From positions 1-22,059 of the forward strand of contig URDM01000051.1 in the NCBI GenBank assembly GCA_900546575.1: DNA of 22,059 nt, given 5' to 3'. Shown piece by piece: positions 1 to 7,588 of the stretch. Position 1 is the first letter of the stretch; each line of letters opens with the position of its first letter. Below the pieces are notes generated by a model that was not told the DNA's origin, ran no database searches, and worked only from the letters and a program-made list of their open reading frames with translations. The translations under genes and the position numbers were made by a program. The stretch comes from an uncultured Prevotella sp. (GTDB taxonomy: Bacteria > Bacteroidota > Bacteroidia > Bacteroidales > Bacteroidaceae).

Positions 1-76
1 TACGGTGGTGTGAGAGGTCGGTAAACACGAAAATAGGAGATAAACACCTATGATTAGTGTTTACCTCCTACTCGAT
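1..76 (+). mobile_element. 3' end of a group II intron (end of domain V, domain VI)
   Basis: Bases 1-9 match the 3' strand of a domain V hairpin (TACGGTGGT) and lead into TGAGAGG. Domain VI can be folded directly. Bases 12-17 (GAGAGG) pair with 67-69 and 71-73, leaving A70 bulged as the expected branch point. Bases 20-28 (GGTAAACAC) pair perfectly with 57-65 (GTGTTTACC), and 33-37 pair with 47-51. The intron should end at T76 in ...CTACTCGAT, which puts A70 seven nucleotides from the 3' splice site, as is usual for these introns, with an AY end. The rest of the ribozyme and any intron-encoded reverse transcriptase would be left of the window. The insertion is about 145 bp before the first fimbrillin gene. 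Confidence 0.85.
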
Positions 77-130
77 CCCCAAAAAACATATTTTCAAGGG
101 AATCTACAAGCAAACGGCATATTCTCATTG

Positions 131-150
131 TTGTGAACTATTGTGAACTT
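131..150 (+). repeat. Two adjacent 10-bp direct repeats (TTGTGAACTW)
   Basis: TTGTGAACTA at 131-140 is followed directly by TTGTGAACTT at 141-150. The copies are one helical turn apart, and the second overlaps the -33 element of the predicted promoter. This arrangement would suit an activator or repressor binding on one face of the DNA, but no regulator can be assigned. Confidence 0.45.
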
Positions 151-179
151 GTCGTATTCACATAAATTGTGTAATTTTG
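148..179 (+). promoter_or_regulatory. Bacteroidota-type promoter for the fimbrillin-kinase operon
   Basis: TTG at 149-151 and TAATTTTG at 172-179 (consensus TAnnTTTG) are 20 bp apart, the usual spacing for the Bacteroidota primary sigma factor. Transcription would start near 186, giving a leader of about 35 nucleotides before the ATG at 220. No further convincing promoter is visible in the gaps down to 11828. Confidence 0.65.
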
Positions 180-219
180 CAAAACTATTATAATACGGCA
201 ATAACAAAACTTGAAATCT

Positions 220-1179
220 ATGATAATAAATAAGTTGTTGAATAAGTGCTTATACATTGCTGTTGTCAATATCTTTCTGTTGGCTTGCTCTTCGGGAGCA
301 GAAAACGGTGTGGACGATGAGCCTACACCTCCGCAGCCCGAAAAACCAACAGTGCGTATACCCATTGGCATCAGCACCTCTATAACTCGTGTTACCGAAA
401 CGGCATTTGAGAGTGGCGACCAGATAGGACTTTATGTTGTAAATCGTAACGATGACGGTTCGCAAAATGACCTAAAGCCTTCGGGCAATTATGTTGACAA
501 TATGCGCTATACGTATTCTTACAATACTTGGACTCCCGACGAGACAGTGTATTGGAAGGATGACAAGACGTGTGCTGATTTTTATTTGTATTATCCTTAT
601 CAGGCAGCACACGTTAACGAGAACCCTGTGGTGTTTAAAGTAGAAGCTGATCAAAGCAATGCCAACTCTTATAAGAATTCCGATGTCATCATTGGTTCTA
701 CGTTAAATGTGGCGCCAAGTCAGACGACTGTCTACATTGCCTCAAAGCATGTGATGAGTCAGGTGATTATAGACTTGAAGCCAGGCGAAGGATTTACCGA
801 TGCTTCGCTTGCAGCTTCGGATGTTAAGGTGACGCTTAACATACCAGCCGTAAGTGCCAACATAGACCTTGCGACGGGCAAGGTGGAACCTATTATGAAT
901 TCTGATGGTGAGTCGTTGACTATGACTCCGATGACACCATACAAGGACGGCAATGTCTATCGTGCCATTGTGGTGCCGCAGCAAGTTTCGCAGACCAATC
1001 TGATAAATGTGAATGTGGACGGACGTGACTTCGTGTTCTCTAAGGCTTTCGATTTTGTAAGTGGCAAAAGCTATACGTTCAATGTCACACTTGCCAAGAA
1101 AAGCAGCGGCTTGAACGCCACCATAACCGGATGGGACTCAGACGGCGTAGACTATGGTGGAACGGCTACTGAGGAATAA
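220..1179 (+). CDS. Fimbrillin family (Mfa-like) lipoprotein
   Basis: The frame opens at a TTG (211), but the ATG at 220 gives a clean lipoprotein signal peptide with lipobox LLAC and acylated Cys23, so it is preferred (319 residues). A Pro-rich linker follows (residues about 32-44). The body carries features of Bacteroidales Mfa-like fimbrillins: a TRVTETAFESGDQIGLY segment, a VYWKDDK strand before a YYPY motif, an RAIVVPQ strand, and a C-terminal ITGWDSDG near the end of the fold. Family knowledge: such proteins are exported as lipoproteins, processed on the surface and polymerised by strand exchange, either as stalk or as tip/accessory subunits. Which role applies here cannot be told. It is the first gene of the operon, with a 25-base gap to the next gene. 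Its similarity to the other fimbrillin-like genes here is motif-level only. Confidence 0.85.
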   Translation: MIINKLLNKCLYIAVVNIFLLACSSGAENGVDDEPTPPQPEKPTVRIPIGISTSITRVTETAFESGDQIGLYVVNRNDDGSQNDLKPSGNYVDNMRYTYSYNTWTPDETVYWKDDKTCADFYLYYPYQAAHVNENPVVFKVEADQSNANSYKNSDVIIGSTLNVAPSQTTVYIASKHVMSQVIIDLKPGEGFTDASLAASDVKVTLNIPAVSANIDLATGKVEPIMNSDGESLTMTPMTPYKDGNVYRAIVVPQQVSQTNLINVNVDGRDFVFSKAFDFVSGKSYTFNVTLAKKSSGLNATITGWDSDGVDYGGTATEE

Positions 1180-1204
1180 TCTGTATTTTATTGATTACTG
1201 TTGC

Positions 1205-3388
1205 ATGATAAGGAAACACATAAACTTTCTTATATATATTGCCATAACTATATGTGTGGTGTTGTGTGCTGGTTGCGCTGAAGGACTGTTCGGCGAAGAC
1301 GGCACACAGCACTGCACTCGTCGTATTGAGCTTTTAGGCGAGATAGACCAGGTGACTGTGACGCGTGTAAACGACGGCGGCTTTTGCAACGGTGACGGAA
1401 TGGGCATCTACATTGTTGACTATAATGCCGACATACCAGGCACGCTGCAGCAGAGCGGCAACCGTGCCGACAATGTATGCTACTCTTACGATGAAGCCAA
1501 CCGTAAATGGAATTCTGACCATGATGTTTACTGGAAAGACTTTCATACCCATATTGACGTATATGGTTACTATCCATACGCCAAACCCATAAACATCGAC
1601 AACTATATTTTTAATGTACAGCGCGACCAGAGCACTGCCACTGCTGACGGCAAGATGGGCGGTTATGAGGCGAGCGACTTTCTTTGGGGCAAGTTGAGCG
1701 ATGTAGCACCCACCAGTGCTGCCTTGCGTCTGTTGCTGAGACACCGTATGTCGAGTGCCTGCGTGAAGCTGCTTAAGGGCGAGGGTTTCACCGAGAGCGA
1801 ATGGGAAGGCATAGACAAGACAGTGCTTGCCACCAATCTGGCACGTAAGGCAAGCATAAACATGACGGACGGAACCGTGAAAGTGGCAGGTGACGTGGAG
1901 ACGTCGGCTACCATTCCCTCGCAAGTGAACGATGAATGGCGTGCCATCGTAGTGCCTCAGACTGTCCCAGCTGGCACTACACTCTTCAACATCACTATAG
2001 GTGGAGCACCGTACAAGTTCGCTAAGAACGAGGCGTTTACCTATGTGTCGGGCAAGATGATGAAGTTCAACATCAGAGTGGATAAGGCCGAGGGTAATGG
2101 CAAGTATCGTCTCACGCTTGTAAGCGAGAGCATTGCCCCTTGGGAGAACGACCTCCAGAGTCATGATGCCACAGCAATGGAGTATGTCATTGTCAACTCT
2201 ACTGCCGGACATCTTAAGGACTCGATAGCCGCTTCGCATAAGGATATTGCCATGGTGAAACGCATGAAGGTGACTGGCACTATTAACGTGTATGATTTTA
2301 TAATTATGCGCGACAGCATGCCAAAGCTTACGGCTCTAAATCTAAAGGATGTAAGAATCAAAAGAGTATACAATTATACAGTAGGAGGTGTTGGGTATTG
2401 GACAGATCATGCTGAAGATGATGTATTGCCTTTTAATAGTTTCACTGGTAAAAGAACGCTGACAAGCTTTGTGTTTCCTGACGTTCTTAATCGTATTGAT
2501 GTAGGCGCTTTTGCCGGCGCTGGTCTGAAGGGTTCTCTCAATATTCCCGAAGGTGTGGTAGAGATAGGTCCAGGGGCTTTTATAGACAATGACTTTACTG
2601 GTATCTTGACATTACCTTCCACGTTGAAGAAAATAGGCGATAGTGCTTTTTCAGAGTGTTGTTTTATATGTCCATTGAATTTACCGGATGGAATAGAAGA
2701 ACTTGGTTCTTCTTGTTTCTATGATTGCCGGTATCTGTATGGCAATCTGATATTGCCAAGTCATCTGAAGAAGTTGGGTTCAGACGCATTCGCTAAATGT
2801 TCTGGCTTGAAAGGCGACTTGGTGATTCCTAAATCTTTGACAGTAATACCCTCATACGCTTTTGAAGAATGCGGATTAGGAGGTAGATTACACTTGCATG
2901 ATGGTATCACTACTATAGGAAATGGTGCATTTGGTCATAACGGATTTAAAGGCGAACTTGATTTGCCGAAGAGTCTTACAGAACTTGGAGGTAACAACTT
3001 CTGGGGAAATTATTTCTCAGGAAGCCTGAAGATACCCAAGGGATTGACAAACATTTCAGAAGAAGCTTTTTCAAATTGCACTTTCGAAGGAGAGGTGGAG
3101 ATACCTGAAGGTATTACGTATATCCATAAAAGAGCATTTATAGCAAGTGAAAATCTGCAAAAGGTTATCTTGCCAAGCAGTCTTGAGTTTATAGATGAGT
3201 ATGCCTTCTGGTATTGCAAATCGCTTCGCGTAATAGAATGTAAGAGCACCGTTCCTCCAGTAGTGAATAGCACAGCTTTCGATAAAGTTCCATTAGAAGA
3301 TCTCACTGTTATAGTGCCTAAGTCTGCTTTAAATGACTATAAGTCGTCAGCTTTCTGGTCGGGTTTATTATTAAAAACTGTAGAATGA
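1205..3388 (+). CDS. Fimbrillin-BspA LRR chimeric surface lipoprotein, copy 1
   Basis: The frame is open from ATG 1154, but ATG 1205 is chosen. It gives 727 residues, avoids overlap with the previous gene and matches the start of the paralogue downstream (MIRKHIN). The signal peptide ends at ...CAGC, with Cys24 as the likely acylated residue. Residues about 35-315 resemble Mfa-like fimbrillins (NGDGMGIYIVDY, VYWKDFHTHIDVYGYYPY, WRAIVVPQTVPAG, SESIAPWEN). Residues about 325-395 form an adapter that recurs in the FN3-BspA protein of this operon (AGHLKDSI ... MKVTGTINVYDF ... LTALNLKDVRI). Residues about 440-680 hold about ten 23-residue BspA/TpLRR repeats (pattern G.L.IP..L..IG..AF). A C-terminal capping segment with VIVPKSALNDYK follows. 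A likely role is a surface adhesin, perhaps at a fimbrial tip; this is inferred. Its stop overlaps the next start (ATGA), implying translational coupling. Confidence 0.85.
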   Translation: MIRKHINFLIYIAITICVVLCAGCAEGLFGEDGTQHCTRRIELLGEIDQVTVTRVNDGGFCNGDGMGIYIVDYNADIPGTLQQSGNRADNVCYSYDEANRKWNSDHDVYWKDFHTHIDVYGYYPYAKPINIDNYIFNVQRDQSTATADGKMGGYEASDFLWGKLSDVAPTSAALRLLLRHRMSSACVKLLKGEGFTESEWEGIDKTVLATNLARKASINMTDGTVKVAGDVETSATIPSQVNDEWRAIVVPQTVPAGTTLFNITIGGAPYKFAKNEAFTYVSGKMMKFNIRVDKAEGNGKYRLTLVSESIAPWENDLQSHDATAMEYVIVNSTAGHLKDSIAASHKDIAMVKRMKVTGTINVYDFIIMRDSMPKLTALNLKDVRIKRVYNYTVGGVGYWTDHAEDDVLPFNSFTGKRTLTSFVFPDVLNRIDVGAFAGAGLKGSLNIPEGVVEIGPGAFIDNDFTGILTLPSTLKKIGDSAFSECCFICPLNLPDGIEELGSSCFYDCRYLYGNLILPSHLKKLGSDAFAKCSGLKGDLVIPKSLTVIPSYAFEECGLGGRLHLHDGITTIGNGAFGHNGFKGELDLPKSLTELGGNNFWGNYFSGSLKIPKGLTNISEEAFSNCTFEGEVEIPEGITYIHKRAFIASENLQKVILPSSLEFIDEYAFWYCKSLRVIECKSTVPPVVNSTAFDKVPLEDLTVIVPKSALNDYKSSAFWSGLLLKTVE

Positions 3389-5586
3389 TAAGAAAACACA
3401 TAAACATTTTTATATACATTGCCATAATGGTCTGTGTGGTGTTGTGTGCTGGTTGTGCTGAAGGATTGTTTGGCGAAGACTGCACACAGCACCACACCCG
3501 TCGTATTGAGCTTTCGGGCGAGATAGACCAGGTGGCTGTGACGCGTGTCAACGACGGTGGTTTTTGCGACGGCGACGGAATGGGCATCTACATTGTTGAC
3601 TATAAGGCTGGCACCCCCGGCACACTGCTGCAGAGTGGCAACCGTGCCGACAATGTATGCTACACTTACGATGAAGCCAACCGTAAATGGAATTCTGACT
3701 ATGATGTTTACTGGAAAGACTTCCATACCCATATAGACGTATATGGCTACTATCCATACGTCAAATCTGTAAGCATCGACAACTATACTTTTAATGTGCA
3801 GCGTGACCAGAGCACTGCCACTGCCGACGGAAAGATGGGCGGTTATGAGGCGAGCGACTTCCTTTGGGGTAAGTTGAGCGATGTAGCACCCACCAGTGCT
3901 GCCTTGCGTCTGCTGCTGAGACACCGTATGTCGAGTGCCTGCGTGAAACTGCTCAAGGGCGATGGCTTCACCGAGAGCGAATGGGAAGGCATGGACAAGA
4001 CAGTGCTTGTTACCAACTTGGCACGTAAGGCAAGCATAAGCATGACAGACGGAACCGTGAAAGTGGCAGGTGACGTGGAGTCGTCGGCTACTATTCCCTC
4101 GCAAGTGAACGATGAATGGCGTGCTATCGTAGTGCCTCAGACTGTTCCGGCTGGCACTACACTCTTCAGCATCACCATAGATGGCGCGCCTTACAAATTT
4201 GCGAAGAACGAGGCGCTTACCTATGTGTCGGGCAAGATGATGAAGTTCAACATCAGAGTGGACAAGACCGCAGGTAGCGGCAAGTATCGTCTCACGCTTG
4301 TAAGCGAAAGCATTGCCCCTTGGGAAAATGATCTTCAGAGCCATGATGCCACGGCAATGGAGTATGTCATTTTCAATACCACTGCCGGACATCTTAAGGA
4401 CTCGATAACCGCTTCGCATAAAGATTTTACCAGGGTGAAACGAATGAAGTTGACCGGTACCATCAATGCGTACGATTTCGTGTTTATGCGCGACAGTATG
4501 CCAAAGCTTACGGCTCTTAACCTAAAGAATGTAAGAATCAAAGGCTTAAACGTAAAAACAGACTTCATCGGATATATGGTAGGAGGTATTATGTATCATG
4601 ATGGTGAAGCTAAAGATGATGTATTGCCTCCTTATTGTTTAGGTGATAAGAAAACGCTGACAAGTGTTGTGCTTCCAGACGTTCTTAAGCGTATCGAAAG
4701 AAGCGCTTTTACCAGATCAGGGCTGACGGGCTCTCTCAATATTCCCGAAGGTGTGGTAGAGATTGGCGATAATGCTTTTCTTGACAACGATTTTACCGGT
4801 GTTCTGGCATTGCCTTCCACATTGAAGAAGATAGATAGTGGTGCTTTTGCTAATGCTGCTTTTATCTGTCCATTGAATTTGCCGGATGGAATCGAAGAAC
4901 TCGGTTCTTCTTGTTTCCAATATTGTCGGTATCTGTATGGCAATCTGATATTGCCAAGTCATCTGAAGAAGTTGGGTTCTGGCGCATTCCGTGGTTGTAC
5001 TGGCTTGAAAGGAGACCTTGTGATTCCTAAATCCTTGACTCGCATTTCCTGGCAGGTTTTCGAATCATGTGGGTTGGGAGGCAGACTACAGTTGCATGAT
5101 GGCATCACTGTTATAGGTGAAAATACATTTTCTAATAACGGATTCATAGGCGAACTTGAATTGCCGAAGAGTCTTACAGGACTTTATGGTGGAAACTTCG
5201 AAGGAAATAATTTCTCAGGAAGCTTTAAGATTCCCAAGGGATTGACAAGCATTTCAGATGAAGCTTTTTCATATTGCACTTTCGAAGGAGAGATGGAGAT
5301 ACCTGATGGTATTATGTGTATTCATAAAAGAACATTTTATAATAGCAAAAATCTTCAAAAGATTATCTTACCGAGCGAACTGGAGTTAATTGAAGAGGCC
5401 GCCTTCCAAGGTTGCAAATCGCTTCGTGTAATAGAATGTAAGAGCCCTGTTCCTCCACTTGTGATTAGCACAGCTTTCGATGGAGTTCCATTAGAAGACC
5501 TCACTGTTATAGTGCCTAAGTCTGCCTTAAATGACTATAAGTCGTCAGAATCCTGGTCGGGTTTTAAACACATTATTGCAAAATGA
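3385..5586 (+). CDS. Fimbrillin-BspA LRR chimeric surface lipoprotein, copy 2
   Basis: This 733-residue protein is a tandem paralogue of the previous gene, in the same order: lipoprotein signal peptide (Cys24 in CAGC), fimbrillin-like region, adapter, about ten BspA-type 23-residue LRRs, and a cap with VIVPKSALNDYK. The first 1157 bases align to copy 1 at a constant offset of 2180 bases without an indel and with few substitutions. After codon about 386 the copies diverge: there is a variable insert around GLNVKTDFIGYMVGG, then LRRs that alternate near-identical and substituted blocks. The ATG lies within the last codons of copy 1 (ATGA overlap). Role is inferred as for copy 1, presumably with a different ligand. 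Downstream there is a 62-base gap with no evident promoter. Confidence 0.85.
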   Translation: MIRKHINIFIYIAIMVCVVLCAGCAEGLFGEDCTQHHTRRIELSGEIDQVAVTRVNDGGFCDGDGMGIYIVDYKAGTPGTLLQSGNRADNVCYTYDEANRKWNSDYDVYWKDFHTHIDVYGYYPYVKSVSIDNYTFNVQRDQSTATADGKMGGYEASDFLWGKLSDVAPTSAALRLLLRHRMSSACVKLLKGDGFTESEWEGMDKTVLVTNLARKASISMTDGTVKVAGDVESSATIPSQVNDEWRAIVVPQTVPAGTTLFSITIDGAPYKFAKNEALTYVSGKMMKFNIRVDKTAGSGKYRLTLVSESIAPWENDLQSHDATAMEYVIFNTTAGHLKDSITASHKDFTRVKRMKLTGTINAYDFVFMRDSMPKLTALNLKNVRIKGLNVKTDFIGYMVGGIMYHDGEAKDDVLPPYCLGDKKTLTSVVLPDVLKRIERSAFTRSGLTGSLNIPEGVVEIGDNAFLDNDFTGVLALPSTLKKIDSGAFANAAFICPLNLPDGIEELGSSCFQYCRYLYGNLILPSHLKKLGSGAFRGCTGLKGDLVIPKSLTRISWQVFESCGLGGRLQLHDGITVIGENTFSNNGFIGELELPKSLTGLYGGNFEGNNFSGSFKIPKGLTSISDEAFSYCTFEGEMEIPDGIMCIHKRTFYNSKNLQKIILPSELELIEEAAFQGCKSLRVIECKSPVPPLVISTAFDGVPLEDLTVIVPKSALNDYKSSESWSGFKHIIAK

Positions 5587-5648
5587 AGCAGTAATGCAGG
5601 CTGCAGCAGTGAGTGTGAGTAATATAATAAAAATAAACAAGACAAAGT

Positions 5649-6545
5649 ATGAAGAATTATATAATAAGGTGGGTTTGCATGAGTGTCGGCATTGTAGGGG
5701 CAGCGTTTCTTGCGGCTTGCTCAGATGATGCCAATCCGCAATACAAGGATGCCAAGTCTACACCGATGACTTTTGTGGTGAAGCATCCGTCGCAGACACG
5801 TGCCACGGAAACCGATTTCGAGATAGGCGACCGCATAGGACTGTATGTGGCAAACACTGAAAAACCAATGGAGTTGGGAGGCAATCTTGCCAACAACGAT
5901 GTGCTGACCTACGACGGAGACAAATGGACATCAGTACGTCACCTCTATTGGGACGACGGCACATTCAATGTCTATGCCATCTATCCGCGTATGGATAAGG
6001 TAATCAGTCTCGACAGTCAGCCTTTCAGCGTGGCTCTCGACCAGAACACCTCGAAGACTGCCACATCGCTTGGAGGCTATGAGGCGAGCGACCTGCTCTT
6101 TGCTTCGCAGAAGAGTGTCACAGCATCTGATTCGCCCGTTACTCTTTTGTTTCGTCACATCATGAGCAAGCTACGCATACGCCTGATAAAGGGGGAGGAC
6201 TTCGAAGGCGAACTGCCCACCAATGCCAAGGTGTATATACACAGCACCATAACCTCTGCCACCGTCGATCTCTGCCAAGGCATTGTCACGTACAATCCGA
6301 GGGTGGCACGCCAGAGCATCATTGCCCATCAGGACGACGAGACCAGCTATTCTGCCATCGTCGTGCCGCAGAACATCACAACACGTATGCCATTCATTGA
6401 AGTGGAGGTAAACGGTGTGAGCTATTTCTATGAGAGCCGATTTAATTATAAACCTGGTGTGGAAAATCTTGTCAACCTTATCATTTCAAAAGACCCCGAG
6501 CAGGTGAAGATAGAAATCGGTGGTGAGATAAAGGACTGGCAATAA
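5649..6545 (+). CDS. Fimbrillin family (Mfa-like) lipoprotein
   Basis: This 298-residue protein has a signal peptide ending in the lipobox LAAC (Cys24), followed by SDD. The fimbrillin-like body shows ATETDFEIGDRIGLYVAN, a HLYWDDGTFNVYAIYP strand, GGYEASDLLF (also present in the two chimeras as GGYEASDFLW), a LLFRHIMSKLRIRLIKGEDF segment, SAIVVPQNI, and an end at IKDWQ where Mfa-like domains normally close. It therefore looks like a chimera N-terminus without the adapter and LRR region. It could be the partner subunit that the chimeric adhesins join; this is inference. The next gene starts 10 bases after its stop. Confidence 0.82.
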   Translation: MKNYIIRWVCMSVGIVGAAFLAACSDDANPQYKDAKSTPMTFVVKHPSQTRATETDFEIGDRIGLYVANTEKPMELGGNLANNDVLTYDGDKWTSVRHLYWDDGTFNVYAIYPRMDKVISLDSQPFSVALDQNTSKTATSLGGYEASDLLFASQKSVTASDSPVTLLFRHIMSKLRIRLIKGEDFEGELPTNAKVYIHSTITSATVDLCQGIVTYNPRVARQSIIAHQDDETSYSAIVVPQNITTRMPFIEVEVNGVSYFYESRFNYKPGVENLVNLIISKDPEQVKIEIGGEIKDWQ

Positions 6546-6555
6546 TACTTTCTGA

Positions 6556-7587
6556 ATGAAGAAAATAACGTATGTATTATCAGCCCTTGTGCTGATTCTC
6601 TCCTTGTGGGCAGTGGCTTTGTGGGTGCTGCCCATTAAGAAATATAATAATGTGACTACCGAGACGCGCTACGGCACGAGCGAGGGCATGCAGCTTGTGG
6701 AGCAGACCATGACCAACGGCGAACGACAGTATGTGGTGGAGGACGCGCGTGGCAATGAGATGTTTCGCATTCCGCTGCGAGGATGTATGCTCGACACACA
6801 GTTTCGTGGCGGTCGTCTGCGCTTCCGCGAATTGTCGACAGGTCGTGAAGGATATGTTGACATGCAAGGCATCGTGGTGTTTACAGCCACGTCAGCCAAC
6901 CCGTTGCAATCGGCAATAACTGCGCCGGAGGGACAGACGTCTGCCATCGACGGTAGTGCGGAGGACGTGCGTGGGCTGCAACCTGCTACTAAAGTAAGCC
7001 GTAAGGAGGTGAGACTGCCGGCAGTGGACGTGCGCACGATGGCGCACAACAGTCCGTTCTATGCTGAGGCTTCCAAGGTAATCAGCGGAAAGCTGGAGGA
7101 GACCGACGCCACACGCCGCCGTCAGATACTCAATTACTGCGAGCATCTGCGCACGGCATACACCACGAAGGACATCGACTTTCTACGTCAGGTGTTCAGC
7201 GACGACGCGCTCATCATCGTGGGCAACGTAGTACGTCAGTCGAAGGAGGAAGCCAAGGTGGGCGCTGACAGCCGTGTGAGCTACGCCCTCCATACCAAGG
7301 CCGACTATCTCTCGCGACTCTCCAAGGTGTTCGGCATGAACAAGAAGGTGGACGTGCGCTTCTCCGACTTCCGCATAATGCGCCATCCCACTAAAGACGG
7401 CATCTACGGGGTGTCGCTGCGCCAGCGCTATCAGAGCGACCGTTATGCCGACGACGGCTGGCTGTTTCTGCTGTGGGACTTCCGCAACGCCTCTATGCCA
7501 CTCATCCATGTGCGCACATGGCAGCCGTCGGCAACTGTTAGTGGTAGTGATGGAGTAATTGAAATATCCGACTTTAATTTAGAGTAA
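6556..7587 (+). CDS. Membrane-anchored protein with NTF2-like C-terminal domain
   Basis: This 343-residue protein starts with a short basic segment and one hydrophobic helix (residues about 4-26, ending WVLPIKK), so it is probably anchored in the inner membrane by its N-terminus. Residues 30-100 form a beta-rich region resembling repeated strand motifs (MFRIPLRG, LRFRELSTGREGYVDMQGIVVF). A low-complexity linker follows. Residues about 185-335 look like an NTF2-like/SnoaL-type cone: RRRQILNYCEHLRTAYTTKDIDFLRQVFSDDALIIVG is split here as helix-helix-strand, with WLFLLWDF and IHVRTWQP as later strands. NTF2-like domains bind small ligands or mediate assembly, and no catalytic residues can be assigned. 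It is tightly packed in the operon, with one base before the next start, so a role in assembly or sensing of the surface proteins is plausible but unproven. Confidence 0.6.
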   Translation: MKKITYVLSALVLILSLWAVALWVLPIKKYNNVTTETRYGTSEGMQLVEQTMTNGERQYVVEDARGNEMFRIPLRGCMLDTQFRGGRLRFRELSTGREGYVDMQGIVVFTATSANPLQSAITAPEGQTSAIDGSAEDVRGLQPATKVSRKEVRLPAVDVRTMAHNSPFYAEASKVISGKLEETDATRRRQILNYCEHLRTAYTTKDIDFLRQVFSDDALIIVGNVVRQSKEEAKVGADSRVSYALHTKADYLSRLSKVFGMNKKVDVRFSDFRIMRHPTKDGIYGVSLRQRYQSDRYADDGWLFLLWDFRNASMPLIHVRTWQPSATVSGSDGVIEISDFNLE

Positions 7588-7588
7588 T

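Larger units (their letters stand above)
1205..5586 (+). repeat. Tandem gene duplication, unit about 2.18 kb
   Basis: Bases 1205-2361 and 3385-4541 are a long direct repeat at an offset of exactly 2180. Shorter near-identical blocks continue through the LRR halves, for example around 2741-2780 and 4941-4980. It covers the two chimeric adhesin genes. Confidence 0.9.

Noticed and set aside
1334..2239. Long antisense reading frame (301 codons, - strand) over the first chimera
   Set aside because: It lies wholly inside a well-supported gene. A matching frame at 3337-4419 exists only because the gene is duplicated. No start signals or protein features.
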